Origin: Spongilla lacustris
Lineage: Eukaryota > Porifera > Demospongiae > Spongillida > Spongillidae
DNA: 64,000 bases
Assembly (NCBI GenBank): GCA_949361645.1
Contig: OX442434.1
Coordinates: 5,415,924 to 5,479,923 of the forward strand
Direction of reading: 5' to 3'
Numbering within the stretch: the first letter of the stretch is position 1; every line of letters starts with the position of its first letter. The notes under the pieces are model-generated. The model searched no databases and had not been told where the DNA came from. It worked only from the letters and a program-made list of their open reading frames with translations. Shown here piece by piece: positions 53,001 through 64,000 of the stretch. The position numbers and the translations under genes are program-made.

Positions 53001-56000
53001 GACACTGTCACCTTCGGGATCCCTCAGGCCCTTAGTAGCGCCCTTACTACCGCTCAGGACGCTACAGCCCAGGGCCCTCGGGTTTGAGCCCAAGGCAGCC
53101 AGGCAGAGCTAAAAGATTATCCTGAATTGATTGTCTCTCAGGTCTGCTGGACAGGTCTTTTTGGTGGATTGATTGCTGCACAGCTGCTTCTATTGAAACT
53201 GCATCAGCAGGTGGAAGGTGTTGTCATGTACCAGATAGTAATTTGTGCTGGAACTACTGTCAGATGCTGTTGTAGCTTGGAAGCATAGTTAGGGATGAGA
53301 AATTAGGGTCTAAGGGCTTAGGGTTGTGCGTAAAGTGCACTCCTGATCCAACTTTCCACCCAGGGAACGAATCCAGTGTAAAGTTACACCCTAGGTGCCA
53401 TCTCAACTCTCTTCATTGAAAGAAACGTGTCAAATCACAAAAATTGAAATGCTCGTCCCGAGTCCACTTTGTGGCACCATACAAACAGCCCTGGTAGAGG
53501 AAAGCGACGTACACAGCACCAGGCTAAATAATAACAAATAGACCTAGGGGGGCACACCAGCCTCCGAACTAATAGTTCCCATTGGGTGACATAGTTGCAG
53601 ACCATAGCACCAGGGAAGCAGCAGCTCTGGAAAGTAAAGACTCATCAAGTATGGCCTGGCGGGGCACCAGCTTAAATGTTCTCATGCCAATTTTACTAAA
53701 CACTAACCAACACCAAACAACAAAAATAACAAACTGGGACAGAACAACACAAACAAACGAACAAAAAAAAAAAGACAAGTATGAAAGTCTCCACTTATAA
53801 CATGGGAGCCTCTAAGCACACAGGCTTGTTGCTAAAATGATTGTACCAAACACATCATTGTACATGTTATGTTCTTGTCTCATTTGTTTGCAAATTCTGT
53901 CAGCGAAGCATTTTACAAAACACCTTTGCCTCCAGGTGCATGCATGACTCCATCAAGAGGTACTATTAAGAGGGTGAAGGTTGCTTTAACTGCTTTGGCA
54001 TATTTCTTCCTTTTTTTCTTTTCTTTTTTTTGGTTTGTTCTGCCAAGGACAGTACTGCATTGAACATGACACTGGATGTCAGTGTTTACGAAGCAACGTC
54101 TCAGCCTGTGGTTGCCAAACTCCTCGTACTTCTTGACAAATGTACAGTTCTTGACAAATGTACAGTTCTTGACAAATGTACAGTACTTCTTGATAAATGT
54201 ACAGTACTTCTTGATAAATGTACAGTACTTCTTGATAAATGTACAGTACTTCTTGATAAATGTACAGTTCTTGACAAATGTACAGTTCTTCTTGACTAAT
54301 TGTACAGTGAGAGCTCTGTCATGACAGGATCATGAATGCCAAGGCACCCACAGCAGGTTGGAAGTGAGGGGAGGTGTTTTTTAGATTTGGAGATTGCACC
54401 TTCAAATAGCAAGAGCCAAAAAAGTGTTATTTATTGTATTTGAATTTATTCATTTTAATAAATAAGGTACAATGTACATGTAAATTGAAAATGTTGGGAT
54501 CTTTGATCTCCCCATAAGATGATCTTTATTCTCCACATAGGATGATCTTTAATCTCCCCATAGGATGATCTTTAATCTCCCCATAGGATGATCTTTAATC
54601 TCCCCATAAGATGATCTTTAATCTCCCCATAAAATGATTTTTAATCTCCCCATAAGATGATCTTTAATCTCCCCATAAGATGATCTTTAATCTCCCCATA
54701 AGATGATCTTTAATCTCCCCATAGGATGATCTTTAATCTCCCCATAAGATGATCTTTAATCTCCCCATAAGATGATCTTTAATCTCCCCATAAGATGATC
54801 TTTAATCTCCCCATAAGATGATCTTTAATCTCCCCATAGGATGATCTTTAATCTCCCCATAAGATGATCTTTAATCTCCCCATAAGATGATCTTTAATCT
54901 CCCCATAAGATGATCTTTAATCTCCCCATAAGATGATCTTTAATCTCCCCATAAGATGATCTTTAATCTCCCCATAAGATGATCTTTAATCTCCCCATAA
55001 GATGATCTTTAATCTCCCCATAAGATGATCTTTAATCTCCCCATAAGATGATCTTTAATCTCCCCATAAGATGATCTTTAATCTCCCCATAAGATGATCT
55101 TTAATCTCCCCATAAGATGATCTTTAATCTCCCCATAAGATGATCTTTAATCTCCCCATAAGATGATCTTTAATCTCCCCATAAGATGATCTTTAATCTC
55201 CCCATAAGATGATCTTTAATCTCCCCATAGGATGATCCATAAGATGATCTTTGATCTCCCCATAAGATGATCTTTAATCTCCCCATAAGATGATCTTTAA
55301 TCTCCCCATAGGATGATCTTTAATCTCTCCATAAGATGATCTTTAATCTCCCCATAAGATGATCTTTAATCTCCCCATAGGATGATCTTTAATCTCCCCA
55401 TAGGATGATCTTTAATCTCCCCATAGGATGATCTTTAATCTCCCCATAGGATGATGATCTTTAATCTCCCCATAAGATGATCTTTGATCTCCCCATAGGA
55501 TGATCTTTAATCTCCCCATAAGATGATCTTTAATCTCCCCATAGGATGATCTTTAATCTCCCCATAAGATGATCTTTAATCTCCCCATAAGATGATCTTT
55601 AATCTCCCCATAAGATGATCTTTAATCTCCCCATAAGATGATCTTTAATCTCCCCATAAGATGATCTTTAATCTCCCCATAGGATGATCTTTAATCTCCC
55701 TATAGGATGATCTTTAATCTCCCCATAAGATGATCTTTAATCTCCCCATAAGATGATCTTTAATCTCCCCATAAGATGATCTTTAATCTCCCCATAAGAT
55801 GATCTTTAATCTCCCCATAAGATGATCTTTAATCTCCCCATAAGATGATCTTTAATCTCCCCATAGGATGATCTTTAATCTCCCCATAAGATGATCTTTA
55901 ATCTCCCTGTAGGACAATCGCCCTACACAAGTTAAAATTAGTTTATTTTTAGCAAACCCATGTGAACAGAAAACAAACTAAGAATTGAAATGGTCTTCAA

Positions 56001-59000
56001 TTCAGAAAATACTGGTACTTCCTTGTAATCCTTTGAGGATCATGAAATACAGCCAATACTGCTACCATACATTGGATGGAAAGACACAGTTTTGGAAAAT
56101 AGCAACTTAAGTAGCAACAAGTGTTGTTGGAAAGATCAGAGCAGCATGCACAATGGAGGGGATAGTAAGTAAGTCCTTGGCACTTTGCAAAGACAAAAGT
56201 ACATTGTAGAGTTGGAAGGTGTTGGCTTGACAACTGAATGTATTTATCAGTTGCATGTTTTGAATAGGGGATGAATAGACCCAATCAAGTAGAAATAACC
56301 ATTTACCATCTAGAGGTGTAATTGCATAAAGTTGCAAAATAACATAGCTTTTGAAGTGATTATTTGCTTTTCAATTTTCATATGAACAATACAATTGATT
56401 ACGGAGTTGATCACCCTACATGGGAGTGCAAGCTTCGCAAGCTGACCAAACATATTAACAACAGTGCATGGCATATTTGGACAAGATACAAGAACGTAGC
56501 CCAATTTCAGTGGCCTAAAGGTTAAATCAAAGAAAGCGATATCTAGTTCTTACTAGTGAGAGAGATATATTTGCCTGCACACATGCATCGTTGTGACCAG
56601 CTTAGCAGAACGAACAGATTTGTACTTAAGGCTGGCAATGGTGTATAGCAGTAGATTAGAAGTGTTATTCCCTGCTATGTGTTCATTAGGGAGTATTACC
56701 GTAATGGACCATGCAAGTACACAGGCACAAAGGTGTGCCCCAAAATGGAAGTTCTGTAATTGGTAATCAGTAATTAATGTGAGTAACTGTATAACGTATA
56801 TAGGTGTTTGCCTATAAAATTAGGTTTATTGGCAAAGTCTACCTTGATTGTGGAACACATTTGTATGTTAATGTAAATCTTGCTATGAGTACAAGATGAG
56901 TAACATGGCATTTTGGAAGTGGCTGTCATCCAAGTGAACAGCCCCACCCACCATTTACTAACTAGTTGGTCTACATTAGTGTTTGTCTTAACTGTACATA
57001 GGCTTATATGTACATAGGCTTATGTCTTAACTGTACATAGGCTTATATGTACATAGGCTTATGTCTTAACTGTATGTAGGCTTATGTTTTAACTGTACAT
57101 AGGCTTATGTCTTAACTGTATGTAGGCTTATGTTTTAACTGTACATAGGCTTATGTTTTAACTGTACATAGGCTTATGTCTTAACTGTACATAGGCTTAT
57201 GTCTTAACTGTACATAGGCTTATGTCTTAACTGTACATAGGCTTATGTCTTAACTGTACATAGGCTTATGTCTTAACTGTACATAGGCTTATGTCTTAAC
57301 TGTATGTAGGCTTATGTCTTAACTGTACATAGGCTTATGTCTTAACTGTATGTAGGCTTATGTCTTAACTGTACATAGGCTTATGTCTAACTGTAAGCAT
57401 AAATCTGCAACTGTATGTATGCACAAAGGGGTGGGATTACTGCTATGGGATATCTAATACTTGTGTGCAATGGGACATAGATACGGGTAAAGCAGGGTAA
57501 TGGTCTCCCCCCCCCCCCCCCCCTCCACTTTAGGGCTGCTGACCTTCTACCTGGTGCTGGTTTTGGTCTACATTGCTGGCCTTGCACTGTACACGCACAC
57601 TGTGTGGCGTACCATCAGGAAGGGTGCCCCCATGCATGAGGTAACCATGGTTAACATGTCTGCCATGCTTTTGTGATGTCAGCTTCGGGGTGGCTTGATA
57701 ACAGATCTCCCTCATCCACTGTTAGACCTTGAAGATGCTCTCTGTTGCAATGGGCTTGCACTTTGTCTCCACCATCGTGATGTTTCTGTACCTGTGGAGG
57801 TGAGTTGGATTAAAAGTTGATATTGTTTGCCCTTCCAAAATTGCAATGTTCAGCTTTTCAGTTGATGGAGAAGGCTTTCAGTTTCTGGAAACCTCCTCCG
57901 TATGTAAGTAGTTATTAAACCTCCTCCGTATGTAAGTAGTTATTAAACCTCCTCCGTATGTAAGTAGTTATTAAACCTCCTCCGTATGTAAGTAGTTATT
58001 AAACCTCCTCCGTATGTAAGTAGTTATTAAACCTCCTCCGTATGTAAGTAGTTATTAAACCTCCTCCGTATGTAAGTAGTTATTAAACCTCCTCCGTATG
58101 TAAGTAGTTATTAAACCTCCTCCGTATGTAAGTAGTTATTAAACTTCCTCCGTATGTAAGTAGTTATTAAACCTCCTCCGTATGTAAGTAGTTATTAAAC
58201 CTCCTCCGTATGTAAGTAGTTATTAAACCTCCTCCATATGTAAGTAGTTATTAAACCTCCTCTGTATGTAAGTAGTTATTAAACCTCCGTTAAACTTCCA
58301 CGGTGTTGCTTGGCTTGTTGTGTATCGGCCTCATTCTTTGCCCCCTCCTCCCCATCCAGTGTTGGAGGAGCTGGCCCAGTGCCACACGGTGTGGATGTTG
58401 CTTGGCCTCTCTGCCGGGTGGACACTTCACTTGACTGCTGACATCAGAGACAAGGGACAGCTGGTGGTCACTGCCACTGTAACACTGCTTCATGTGTGTA
58501 TGCCTCCTCTTCTAAGCGGGACTAAGTGCTTGGTGATGTGTCCTCCCTCTCTCTCCTCCAAAGTTGATCCTGGTACTATGGGAGAAGTCGTACAAGGAAA
58601 GCCACTACACCTACCATATACACGAGAGTCCCCCTGGCTGGCTGATGGCTGTGCTGCGCCTTGGACTGGCTGCCCTCTTTGCCAACAATCTCCATGACAG
58701 CATCGGGAGGGAAAGGAGCACTTTGAAGAAGGACTTCTACCGGAGCTTTTCCATTGTAAGCGATAGTGGTGTGCTCTATTTGAAGCCCTTTCCTGTAACA
58801 TTTAATGCCACTCTTTCCACACAGTGGTGCTATATTTGGTTCCTATCATTCCCTGCACTCATTGTCATAACTATGGTTTTACCTGAGTACTGGAGGCACA
58901 GGGTAAACTAGAAATTAGAAAATTAAAGCCTGTATTTAACTCTAGATTTTTTTTTGTTTTCCTTTCAGGCTATGACGATTGGAGGTATTATTGTTCAAAC

Positions 59001-59109
59001 AGCTGCTCTGTCACTACTTAGCCGACTGTTCCTGTCTCGTAGTCTTTACTGGGAGGTGTCCACACTGTCTTCAACAACACTGCCTTTAAAGAGGGACAGG
59101 GGATCATAG
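50003..59109 (+). CDS. GPR180: GPR180-type seven-transmembrane protein
   Basis: Ten exons: 50003-50135, 50192-50326, 50558-50755, 57534-57640, 57726-57799, 57854-57903, 58360-58493, 58564-58755, 58825-58902, 58969-59109; phases close to 413 residues. An N-terminal signal peptide (IVVLLFYLLLFANRIES) leads into a luminal domain with GTVSSRQAWNEKGQ, KFGFH, and FWFVVYADPSTC followed by FLNPDS, all close to human GPR180. Seven hydrophobic segments follow, the first TFYLVLVLVYIAGLALY, with the conserved loop IRKGAPMHE, then ERSTLKKDFY and the C-terminal SLYWEVSTLSSTTLPL. The family shares the GOST/TMEM145 fold; GPR180 in vertebrates is linked to TGF-beta/CTHRC1 signalling and vascular remodelling. 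Intron 3 is 6.8 kb and holds two tRNA genes, a copy of exon 3 and two arrays. The stop faces the RPP38 stop 83 bp away. Confidence 0.92.
50793..50865 (+). tRNA. tRNA-Ile (anticodon GAU), copy 1
   Basis: A 73-base cloverleaf. The acceptor stem GGTCCGT pairs with ATGGACC (one G-U), the anticodon stem TCGTG pairs with CGCGA around loop CTGATAA, and the T stem GTGAG pairs with CTCAC. Internal promoters match: A box TAGCTCAGATGG, B box GAGTTCAATCC. A T5 run follows at 50871. The body resembles eukaryotic tRNA-Ile(AAU), with G instead of A at the first anticodon base. Confidence 0.88.
51498..51570 (+). tRNA. tRNA-Ile (anticodon GAU), copy 2
   Basis: A duplicate of the preceding tRNA with two changes: acceptor G-U becomes A-U (GGTCCAT/ATGGACC), and the D-stem G-C becomes G-U (GAGT). 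It keeps the same anticodon loop, A and B boxes and a T run after the gene. Confidence 0.88.
51961..53870. other. intron 3 of GPR180: unclassified dispersed sequence
   Basis: No exon with splice support. It includes a block near 52086-52280 with a short open frame on the minus strand, and a 53000-53700 block with GC-rich phrases (for example CCTCAGGCCCTTAGTAGCGC) that reads like a decayed mobile element. I cannot assign a family. Confidence 0.3.
52401..52477. repeat. G/C-run palindrome
   Basis: TAAGTGCCAGTGG, a G run of over 20, then ATACTAAGTGCC, with the whole mirrored as GGCACTTAGTAT, a shorter C run, and CACTGGCACTTA. The arms match except for the length of the homopolymer run. Confidence 0.85.
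54125..54305. repeat. 21-24-bp short tandem repeat, GPR180 intron 3
   Basis: About eight copies built from CTTCTTGATAAATGTACAGT and a shorter variant. Confidence 0.88.
54500..55915. repeat. 23-bp minisatellite, GPR180 intron 3
   Basis: About 60 copies of a unit starting ATGATCTTTAATCTCCCCAT with an AAG/AGG variant; very homogeneous over 1.4 kb. Confidence 0.97.
55916..56980. other. unique part of GPR180 intron 3
   Basis: No supported exon, RNA gene or array seen. Confidence 0.4.
56985..57395. repeat. 23-bp minisatellite, GPR180 intron 3
   Basis: About 17 copies of TACATAGGCTTATGTCTTAA-type units with a TATGTAGG variant. A C run (57506-57523) lies just before the exon 4 acceptor. Confidence 0.94.
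57891..58288. repeat. 28-bp minisatellite that repeats the GPR180 exon 6 donor
   Basis: About 14 copies of a unit starting ACCTCCTCCGTATGTAAGTA. The first unit contains the last 13 bases of exon 6 (ending at 57903) and the true GTAAGT donor. Every following copy repeats the same exon-end and donor sequence. Using any later donor would read into an in-frame TAG. Confidence 0.95.
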
Positions 59110-59192
59110 TCAGTGCAATATGGTTAAATCATTATTTTATTAGTAACCTCAATAGTTAATTAACAGTGACACAGATATGTTCCATAATGAGG
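59110..59192. other. convergent spacer GPR180 / RPP38
   Basis: 83 bp between the TAG of GPR180 and the TAG of RPP38. The two 3' UTRs must overlap or be extremely short. Confidence 0.6.
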
Positions 59193-60238
59193 CTACTTTT
59201 GGTTACATGTAACCTTAGGCTTAGAAAATGTCCTTTTGACTTTCACAGTCTGGTATTGCACCCCTGGTGTGCCCTGCATCATGGCGATAGGTGTCATGTC
59301 TGCTGTGTGTGGGCGGGTAGGGCTGGCAGCGGGTATTGACCCTGTAATCGTATCAGCCATTTCAGCTGTGGGCTCCTCTCCTTGTGGACTTTTCTTCTCC
59401 ATACACAGCCAAGGTATATGTATGGGCGGGGCGACGTCACATATCACTCTGACAACAGATTGGAAGTAGTCCTGATCCTTGCTACTTTCTATCTTCTGAA
59501 AATGTATCACATGTAAAGGGCGACAGTAGCATACGATGTATTCACCTTGAAACCAATAGCTAGGGCGCTTTTTACTCCCAGGCTTGGGGATATAGCTTCG
59601 CTTAAAGTTGGCAATGCCATCAGTGGCGCATTACGAGTCGCTGCTAACATAAGCAGGTGGTGTTGCAGAATGGCGGGCTTGGCCGAGAGGCACACTACTC
59701 CGGCTCTTAGGTTACCCTTTTCCAGGTGCCGAGTCACTGCATTGATGCCTACCACAATCTGAGAACACTTTGCCGCGTCGAAAGGCTGCTCTTCAATTGG
59801 ACCTGGCTCCACCAAGTCCCCACGTGATGATACAGCCGGGCTGCTTTCTTCTTGACAAGGCACGGCTTTGAGTTCGAGTCGCGGTTTCTTGGAAGGACGT
59901 TCGAATGAGACACTTTTGCGGTGGCTCCTCACACGCTTTACTGCTGTTAACGAACTGAGTGATAACAAAGCACCATATATAGTGAGACAGAACTCTATCT
60001 ACTGCTCTAGTGCTAGGATACTAACCGCTTCAATTCCTCAAGAATTAGTGCAGCCTTATCAACCGTTACATCAGGCCTGCGTTAATGTATAAACGAACTG
60101 TGATCACGATACATCTTTATTTCGTGCGCCATACCATTTAATACGAAAAGGCGCGTCGAGAATGTTCCTGAACACCGCATTCGCCTGTCTCAATGGCGAG
60201 AAGGCTACCGTTTTTGCCACGCCGACTTTCTTTTCCAT
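59193..60238 (-). CDS. RPP38: ribonuclease P/MRP protein subunit p38
   Basis: Three exons on the minus strand: 60108-60238, 59546-59954, 59193-59495; phases close to 280 residues (human RPP38 has 283). RPP38 is an L7Ae-family protein that binds kink-turn RNA in RNase P and RNase MRP in the nucleolus. Seen here: an N-terminal DAPFRIKWYGARNKD segment like the human NNPYIIRW region, then the L7Ae core VVGINAVTRHLEKGNLRAGV, CLSAKPAILQHHLLMLA, and LGVKSALAIGFK, and after it the PPIHIPWL motif and a basic tail. The second exon would otherwise lack an ATG, which is why I place the start in the upstream exon; its phase-2 junction to exon 2 fits exactly. Confidence 0.9.
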
Positions 60239-61587
60239 CTGTTGTACTAAGTCTGGGGACCAGACCGTAGTTAAAATGGATGTTGAAATACGTGGTACAA
60301 TATCAAATGACGCATTTATAACAAAACAGGTATACAAGATTTACTATCAGTATATGGAACGCCGTTGTCCTCATAATTTTGCATATCTCGTGCTTGTTTG
60401 GATCGTAAGCTTGTGTGTACTAGCTCTTTGCGTTTCTCTCCATATGCATGTTAGATAAGCTTTACCCAGTCAGAAGTTTGCAGACTGAGCGGTGATAGAA
60501 AACCAGAATAAGATATCTATATTCTCTGATTGTACTCAATAAGAACGCTACGTGTATATATGTGAATGCATGTGTGTTGCTTAACTGCTGAATGTTCTAT
60601 ATGTATAAATTATATTTACACTGAAGTGTGTACTTTTTCTTCTTTTCGTACTGGATTTCCCTTTTGTTCCTTTCTCAGCTCTTAGTGTGACATTGCACCT
60701 AAATCATGTTTTCATGTTCACCCCCACAGAAAGTCAGGGCACATGACTCTTGTACTTCTCAATCCACCTGACCATCTCAGTTCATCACATACATTTCTCG
60801 ATAACAGTCTTCTGAAGAACAAGGTTTGTTACATGTATGTTTGGCAAAACCAGGGCCATTTGATTTGATCTAGTCACAATCATGTACTTATAATGATTTA
60901 ATAGTACTCAAAAGTGAAATGAATGTGAGTTTCCTTAATTTAATTTCTAGAAGTCCACCAACCTTTAGAACATTCCTACACTCCGATATAAAAGAGCTTT
61001 TGATTGTACATGTAAACATGTAGAAATATCAAGAAAAAAGACCCTTAGTAGTGGATAAGAGTGGACAAGATGATCTGCATGCATAATGCAACAGTAGGTG
61101 TAGTTCACCAGAAGTTGCGTACAATGTAGATGAATCCTGATGTGGTGAAATGGAAATTGAATAGCAGAAATGTCCAAAAATTGTAGCCACGAAATATGCT
61201 TTATTCTGTACATACAGTACTTTTCAATTTGGTAAGTTATCCTTTAATATATCATTATATTTATTTTCTGATTCAGGCTTGCTGGTATAATGCATTGCAT
61301 CAGAGCAGAGCAGTTTTTTTTTCCTTCCCAAACATTTGGTTCCGTATTGATTCATTTTTCAACTGCAGCCTACAATAGTAGAAGGTAAAAAGGACATTTT
61401 GATTTGTATATCAACTGTAAAATCAGTTTAAACTCCATTGAAAAAGTCATCGACACGGCATAATTCATACATGTTACATAATCAGAACATCGGAACAGAG
61501 TACGCAAATATTTTGGGGGACCGATAACCACAGTATCAGCCTCATACCCAGAGTATAGTTTACAATAATGTATAACTTCTTCAGCAA
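60239..61587. other. intergenic, no gene seen
   Basis: AT-rich spacer between RPP38 and the tRNA-Val. Short open frames here lack splice support or homology that I recognise. The first part presumably holds the RPP38 promoter. Confidence 0.45.
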
Positions 61588-61660
61588 GTTTTCATGGTGT
61601 AGCGGTTATCACGTGCGCCTCACACGCGCAAGGTCCCCGGTTCGATCCCGGGTGGAAACA
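61588..61660 (+). tRNA. tRNA-Val (anticodon CAC)
   Basis: A 73-base cloverleaf. Acceptor GTTTTCA pairs with TGGAAAC (one T-G), anticodon stem TGCGC pairs with GCGCA around loop CTCACAC, and the T arm is CCCGG/CCGGG around TTCGATC. A box TGGTGTAGCGGT, B box GGTTCGATCCC. A run of 12 T at 61667-61678 ends transcription. It is very close to other animal tRNA-Val(CAC) genes. Confidence 0.95.
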
Positions 61661-61888
61661 TTGCACTTTTTTTTTTTTACCTTCCTTCGTACATACAATA
61701 GTGTTTTTTATTTTTTAAAAACTACAAATACCAGCTTTAGAAGACAAAAGTTTATTGCTTTTAGCTGTTTGATGTGAAAATCAATTTGCGTTATGAATAT
61801 TATATATATATATTTTATAATTAGCGTTTTACTAGTTTAAATGGACATACACAAATACACTGATATAGGGATACCTGCACTATATACA

Positions 61889-63349
61889 CTACACGCTAAT
61901 TGTGGTGCCCAATACAGAGGCAGCATTGCCGTGCTGTAGTGCAATTGACACTCTCTGGAGAAGGAATGAGAGGGACTGATGATCGTGTGTGATGCTCTGC
62001 TGACGCCTGCTTATATCAGCGAGCAAACTGAGAGCATCAGGGCCAAGGGCACCTGAGGTCTCAATCGCAATTGGTACAAAATGGTGGGATTTGGACAGCA
62101 GAGCATATTTCTCCTTCTTCCTGGCTTCAGCAGCTGTGGCTACAGCTCTAGCTTCCCTTGTGGCATCTGCTATGTATGAGGCTGCGAAGGTGTCCACACA
62201 AGTAAAGTCCCAAACAAGACACTGACCAGATTTCCATGGGGCAATGGAACAACCATCAGGTCGCTTGCCATCTGATCTGTATAGGCTGATGGGTTCAAGT
62301 GTGGATGGAACATTAATTGCTGCTAGAGACCTATGTATGATGGCATTGATAGCAGCATGTCTCGAAAAACGACCTTGGCTTTTGATGCAGCTGAGCCCAT
62401 GAGTAGCAAGGGCATCAACATGGCCTCCACAGTGGTGGCAGATGTGGGGTTGGCAGAGTGGTGTACCCAGATGGAGACCAACAGCTATCCTGGTTGTGTG
62501 ATCATCCATTCGCAGGCCTAGGGAAGAGACAGGGAGGGCATGCAACCAGGCCCCAGACTCTTTAGTGGCTGCAGCCAGTAACCTGGCACGAGACCTGCAG
62601 TCAGAGGCACCTTGTAGGAGCTGAACATATGTCTCTTCCACGTGAGGGAGGTCCCATGCCTTTTGTCTGGAAGATGAAGGGGAGACAGGAGGTGGATTGT
62701 TGTGACCCTCTCTCCACTGAATAACAGCAGCATCAACAGCTAAGTATGGAATGTCAGAAAACCGAGCAGGCAAAATTTGGTTGATGAGGTTGTAGGTACC
62801 AGCAGCTGAGGCCAAGAAGGCAGAAGGTGCAAGCTGAGAAGCTCTACGAACCCCAATACCACCAAAACAGACTGGCAGAGTGGCCTGGGACCAAGCTGAC
62901 TCACAAGAAAAATCAATATTCAGAACTTCAGTCAGAGTGCTGCGCAATTCAGCATCATAAACTGCCAAGCACGGAGATGTAAAACAAGGAGCTGTCCTGA
63001 GGATATACAAAATCTTAGGGATGGCAAATGAGTGGCGGAGCAGAGTCAAGGCATCCTGGCTGCTCAGGAGGCTCAGGCGAGATTTCATTTTCCTGAGAGC
63101 TTCCACTTTATCCAGCAATGCTTCATCAACGGACGAACCAATTGGTGAGCCCAGCAAAGTAGCAGCGTCGGGCCTGACTCTACAAAGGTCAGGTGCCAGC
63201 TGCAAAAGAGCAAGACCAGCTTGATCTGCACAGATGAGTTCTGATTTGTGATGGTTAAGCTCCAGACCAGCGGCAGCAGCTTCTCTTTCAATCATCTTAA
63301 AATCATCACATACATCTGCCTCATTGCCACCTAAGGTTGCATCATACAT
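61889..63349 (-). mobile_element. 5'-truncated non-LTR retroelement with R2-like endonuclease-type domain
   Basis: An open frame of up to 486 residues on the minus strand. The first residues (DATLGG, then GLELNHHKSELI) match the region straight after the reverse-transcriptase catalytic YxDD motif, so the N-terminal two thirds of the RT are missing. Next come the thumb region, a zinc-knuckle-like CHHC...H...C segment (CHHCGGHVDALATHGLSC), then RPDG, LVWDFTCVDTFA and KKEKYALL. This order (CCHC, PD, D, KxxKY) resembles the restriction-like endonuclease of R2-type elements. The frame ends in NAASVLGT and a stop at 61889. It cannot be autonomous. The frame is surprisingly intact for a dead copy, suggesting recent insertion. 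Family assignment is by motif only. Confidence 0.75.
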
Positions 63350-63753
63350 AGGTCTCTAGCAGCAATTAATGTTCCATCCACACTTGAACCCATCGGCCTA
63401 TACAGATCAGATGGCAAGCGACCTGATGGTTGTTCCATTGCCCCATGGAAATCTGGTCAGTGTCTTGTTTGGGACTTTACTTGTGTGAACACCTTCGCAG
63501 CCTCATACATAGCAGATGCCACAAGGGAAGCTAGAGCTGTAGCCACAGCTGCTGAAGCCAGGAAGAAGGAGAAATATGCTCTGCTGTCCAAATCCCACCA
63601 TTTTGTACCAATTGCGATTGAGACCTCAGGTGCCCTTGGCCCTGATGCTCTCAGTTTGCTCGCTGATATAAGCAGGCGTCAGCAGAGCATCACACACGAT
63701 CATCAGTCCCTCTCATTCCTTCTCCAGAGAGTGTCAATTGCACTACAGCACGG
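63338..63753 (+). mobile_element. inverted second copy of the retroelement 3' coding end
   Basis: A reverse-complement copy of 61929-62341, nearly identical, with the frame for RPDG through LQHG still open. It is joined directly to the truncated 5' end of the minus-strand element, giving two arms of about 415 bp around a spacer of about 1 kb. Confidence 0.85.
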
Positions 63754-63911
63754 CATATTATATTTGAAACAATAAGTAATGATGCATGATGGTCTGTTGT
63801 AATATCTTAATACTGAGCTACTCACTGCAAGGTATACATTTTAAGCACTATAAAAGCAATTGATTCAAATTGTCTGCATGCATGCATGCATGCAGATCCA
63901 CTCCATCCCTG
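63754..63911. other. spacer with (GCAT)n
   Basis: Short AT-rich spacer with GCATGCATGCATGCAT near 63878-63893. No gene. Confidence 0.4.
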
Positions 63912-64000
63912 CAGTGCCGGATTTAGGGGGGGGCAAACGGGGCGGCTGCCCAGGGCCCACGGCTTTTTGAGGGGGCCCCACCGTTCTCATAATAATGATA
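63912..64000 (+). mobile_element. terminal end of a DNA transposon, probably hAT-like (partial)
   Basis: The sequence from CAGTGCCGGATTTAGG, followed by G-rich and GGGCCC segments, is typical of the ends of hAT-type elements in animal genomes. The element runs off the window, so the other end and any target duplication cannot be seen. Confidence 0.5.

Noticed and set aside
60162..60458. Plus-strand 98-residue frame with a hydrophobic C-terminal segment
   Set aside because: Its first part is antisense to RPP38 exon 1, which is supported by homology and splice phase; the rest has no support.

Overview
This is a nuclear segment of a eukaryotic, animal-type genome. Every gene I recognise is an animal gene family. 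Genes are split by GT-AG introns, some only 53-56 bp long, tRNA genes have internal A and B boxes, and there is no operon or ribosome-binding-site logic. Dense genes, very short introns and an R2-like retroelement would suit a non-bilaterian animal such as a sponge, but that is a guess. I traced exon chains by hand using splice sites and reading phase; for every complete gene below the phases close to one open frame.

Layout, left to right: the last two exons of an unidentified gene (110-469, +); a secreted von Willebrand factor type C protein with a TATA box (845-2244, +); TRUB1 (2722-3450, -) head-to-head with GPALPP1 (3487-5845, +); VPS13B, the giant lipid-transfer protein mutated in Cohen syndrome (6001-36553, -, 32 exons, 3613 codons); a leucine-rich-repeat protein (36714-39009, +) followed after 100 bp by a membrane-anchored JmjC protein (39110-40436, +); glycogenin (40878-49892, -) head-to-head with GPR180 (50003-59109, +); RPP38 (59193-60238, -); a tRNA-Val; and at the right edge a rearranged retroelement and the end of a DNA transposon. 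Gene pairs alternate between divergent starts (36, 110 and 160 bp between start codons) and convergent stops (83, 155 and 441 bp).

The genes have no shared pathway: RNA processing (TRUB1, RPP38, probably GPALPP1), membrane and Golgi (VPS13B, GPR180), glycogen priming (glycogenin), chromatin or protein hydroxylation (JmjC) and extracellular (VWC). What unites the window is its introns. Almost every intron above about 300 bp is filled by its own private tandem array, with unit lengths of 2 to 45 bp and lengths up to 2.2 kb, while introns without an array stay small.

The most interesting pattern is that in at least five introns the array unit contains the 5' splice site itself, so the exon end and GT donor are repeated up to 14 times. 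Other points of note: two tRNA-Ile genes with a GAU anticodon carried on a 0.7-kb tandem duplication together with a copy of a GPR180 exon; a 107-bp near-perfect hairpin; a MITE with a target-site duplication; and a retroelement whose inverted-repeat junction falls inside the reverse-transcriptase active-site motif.
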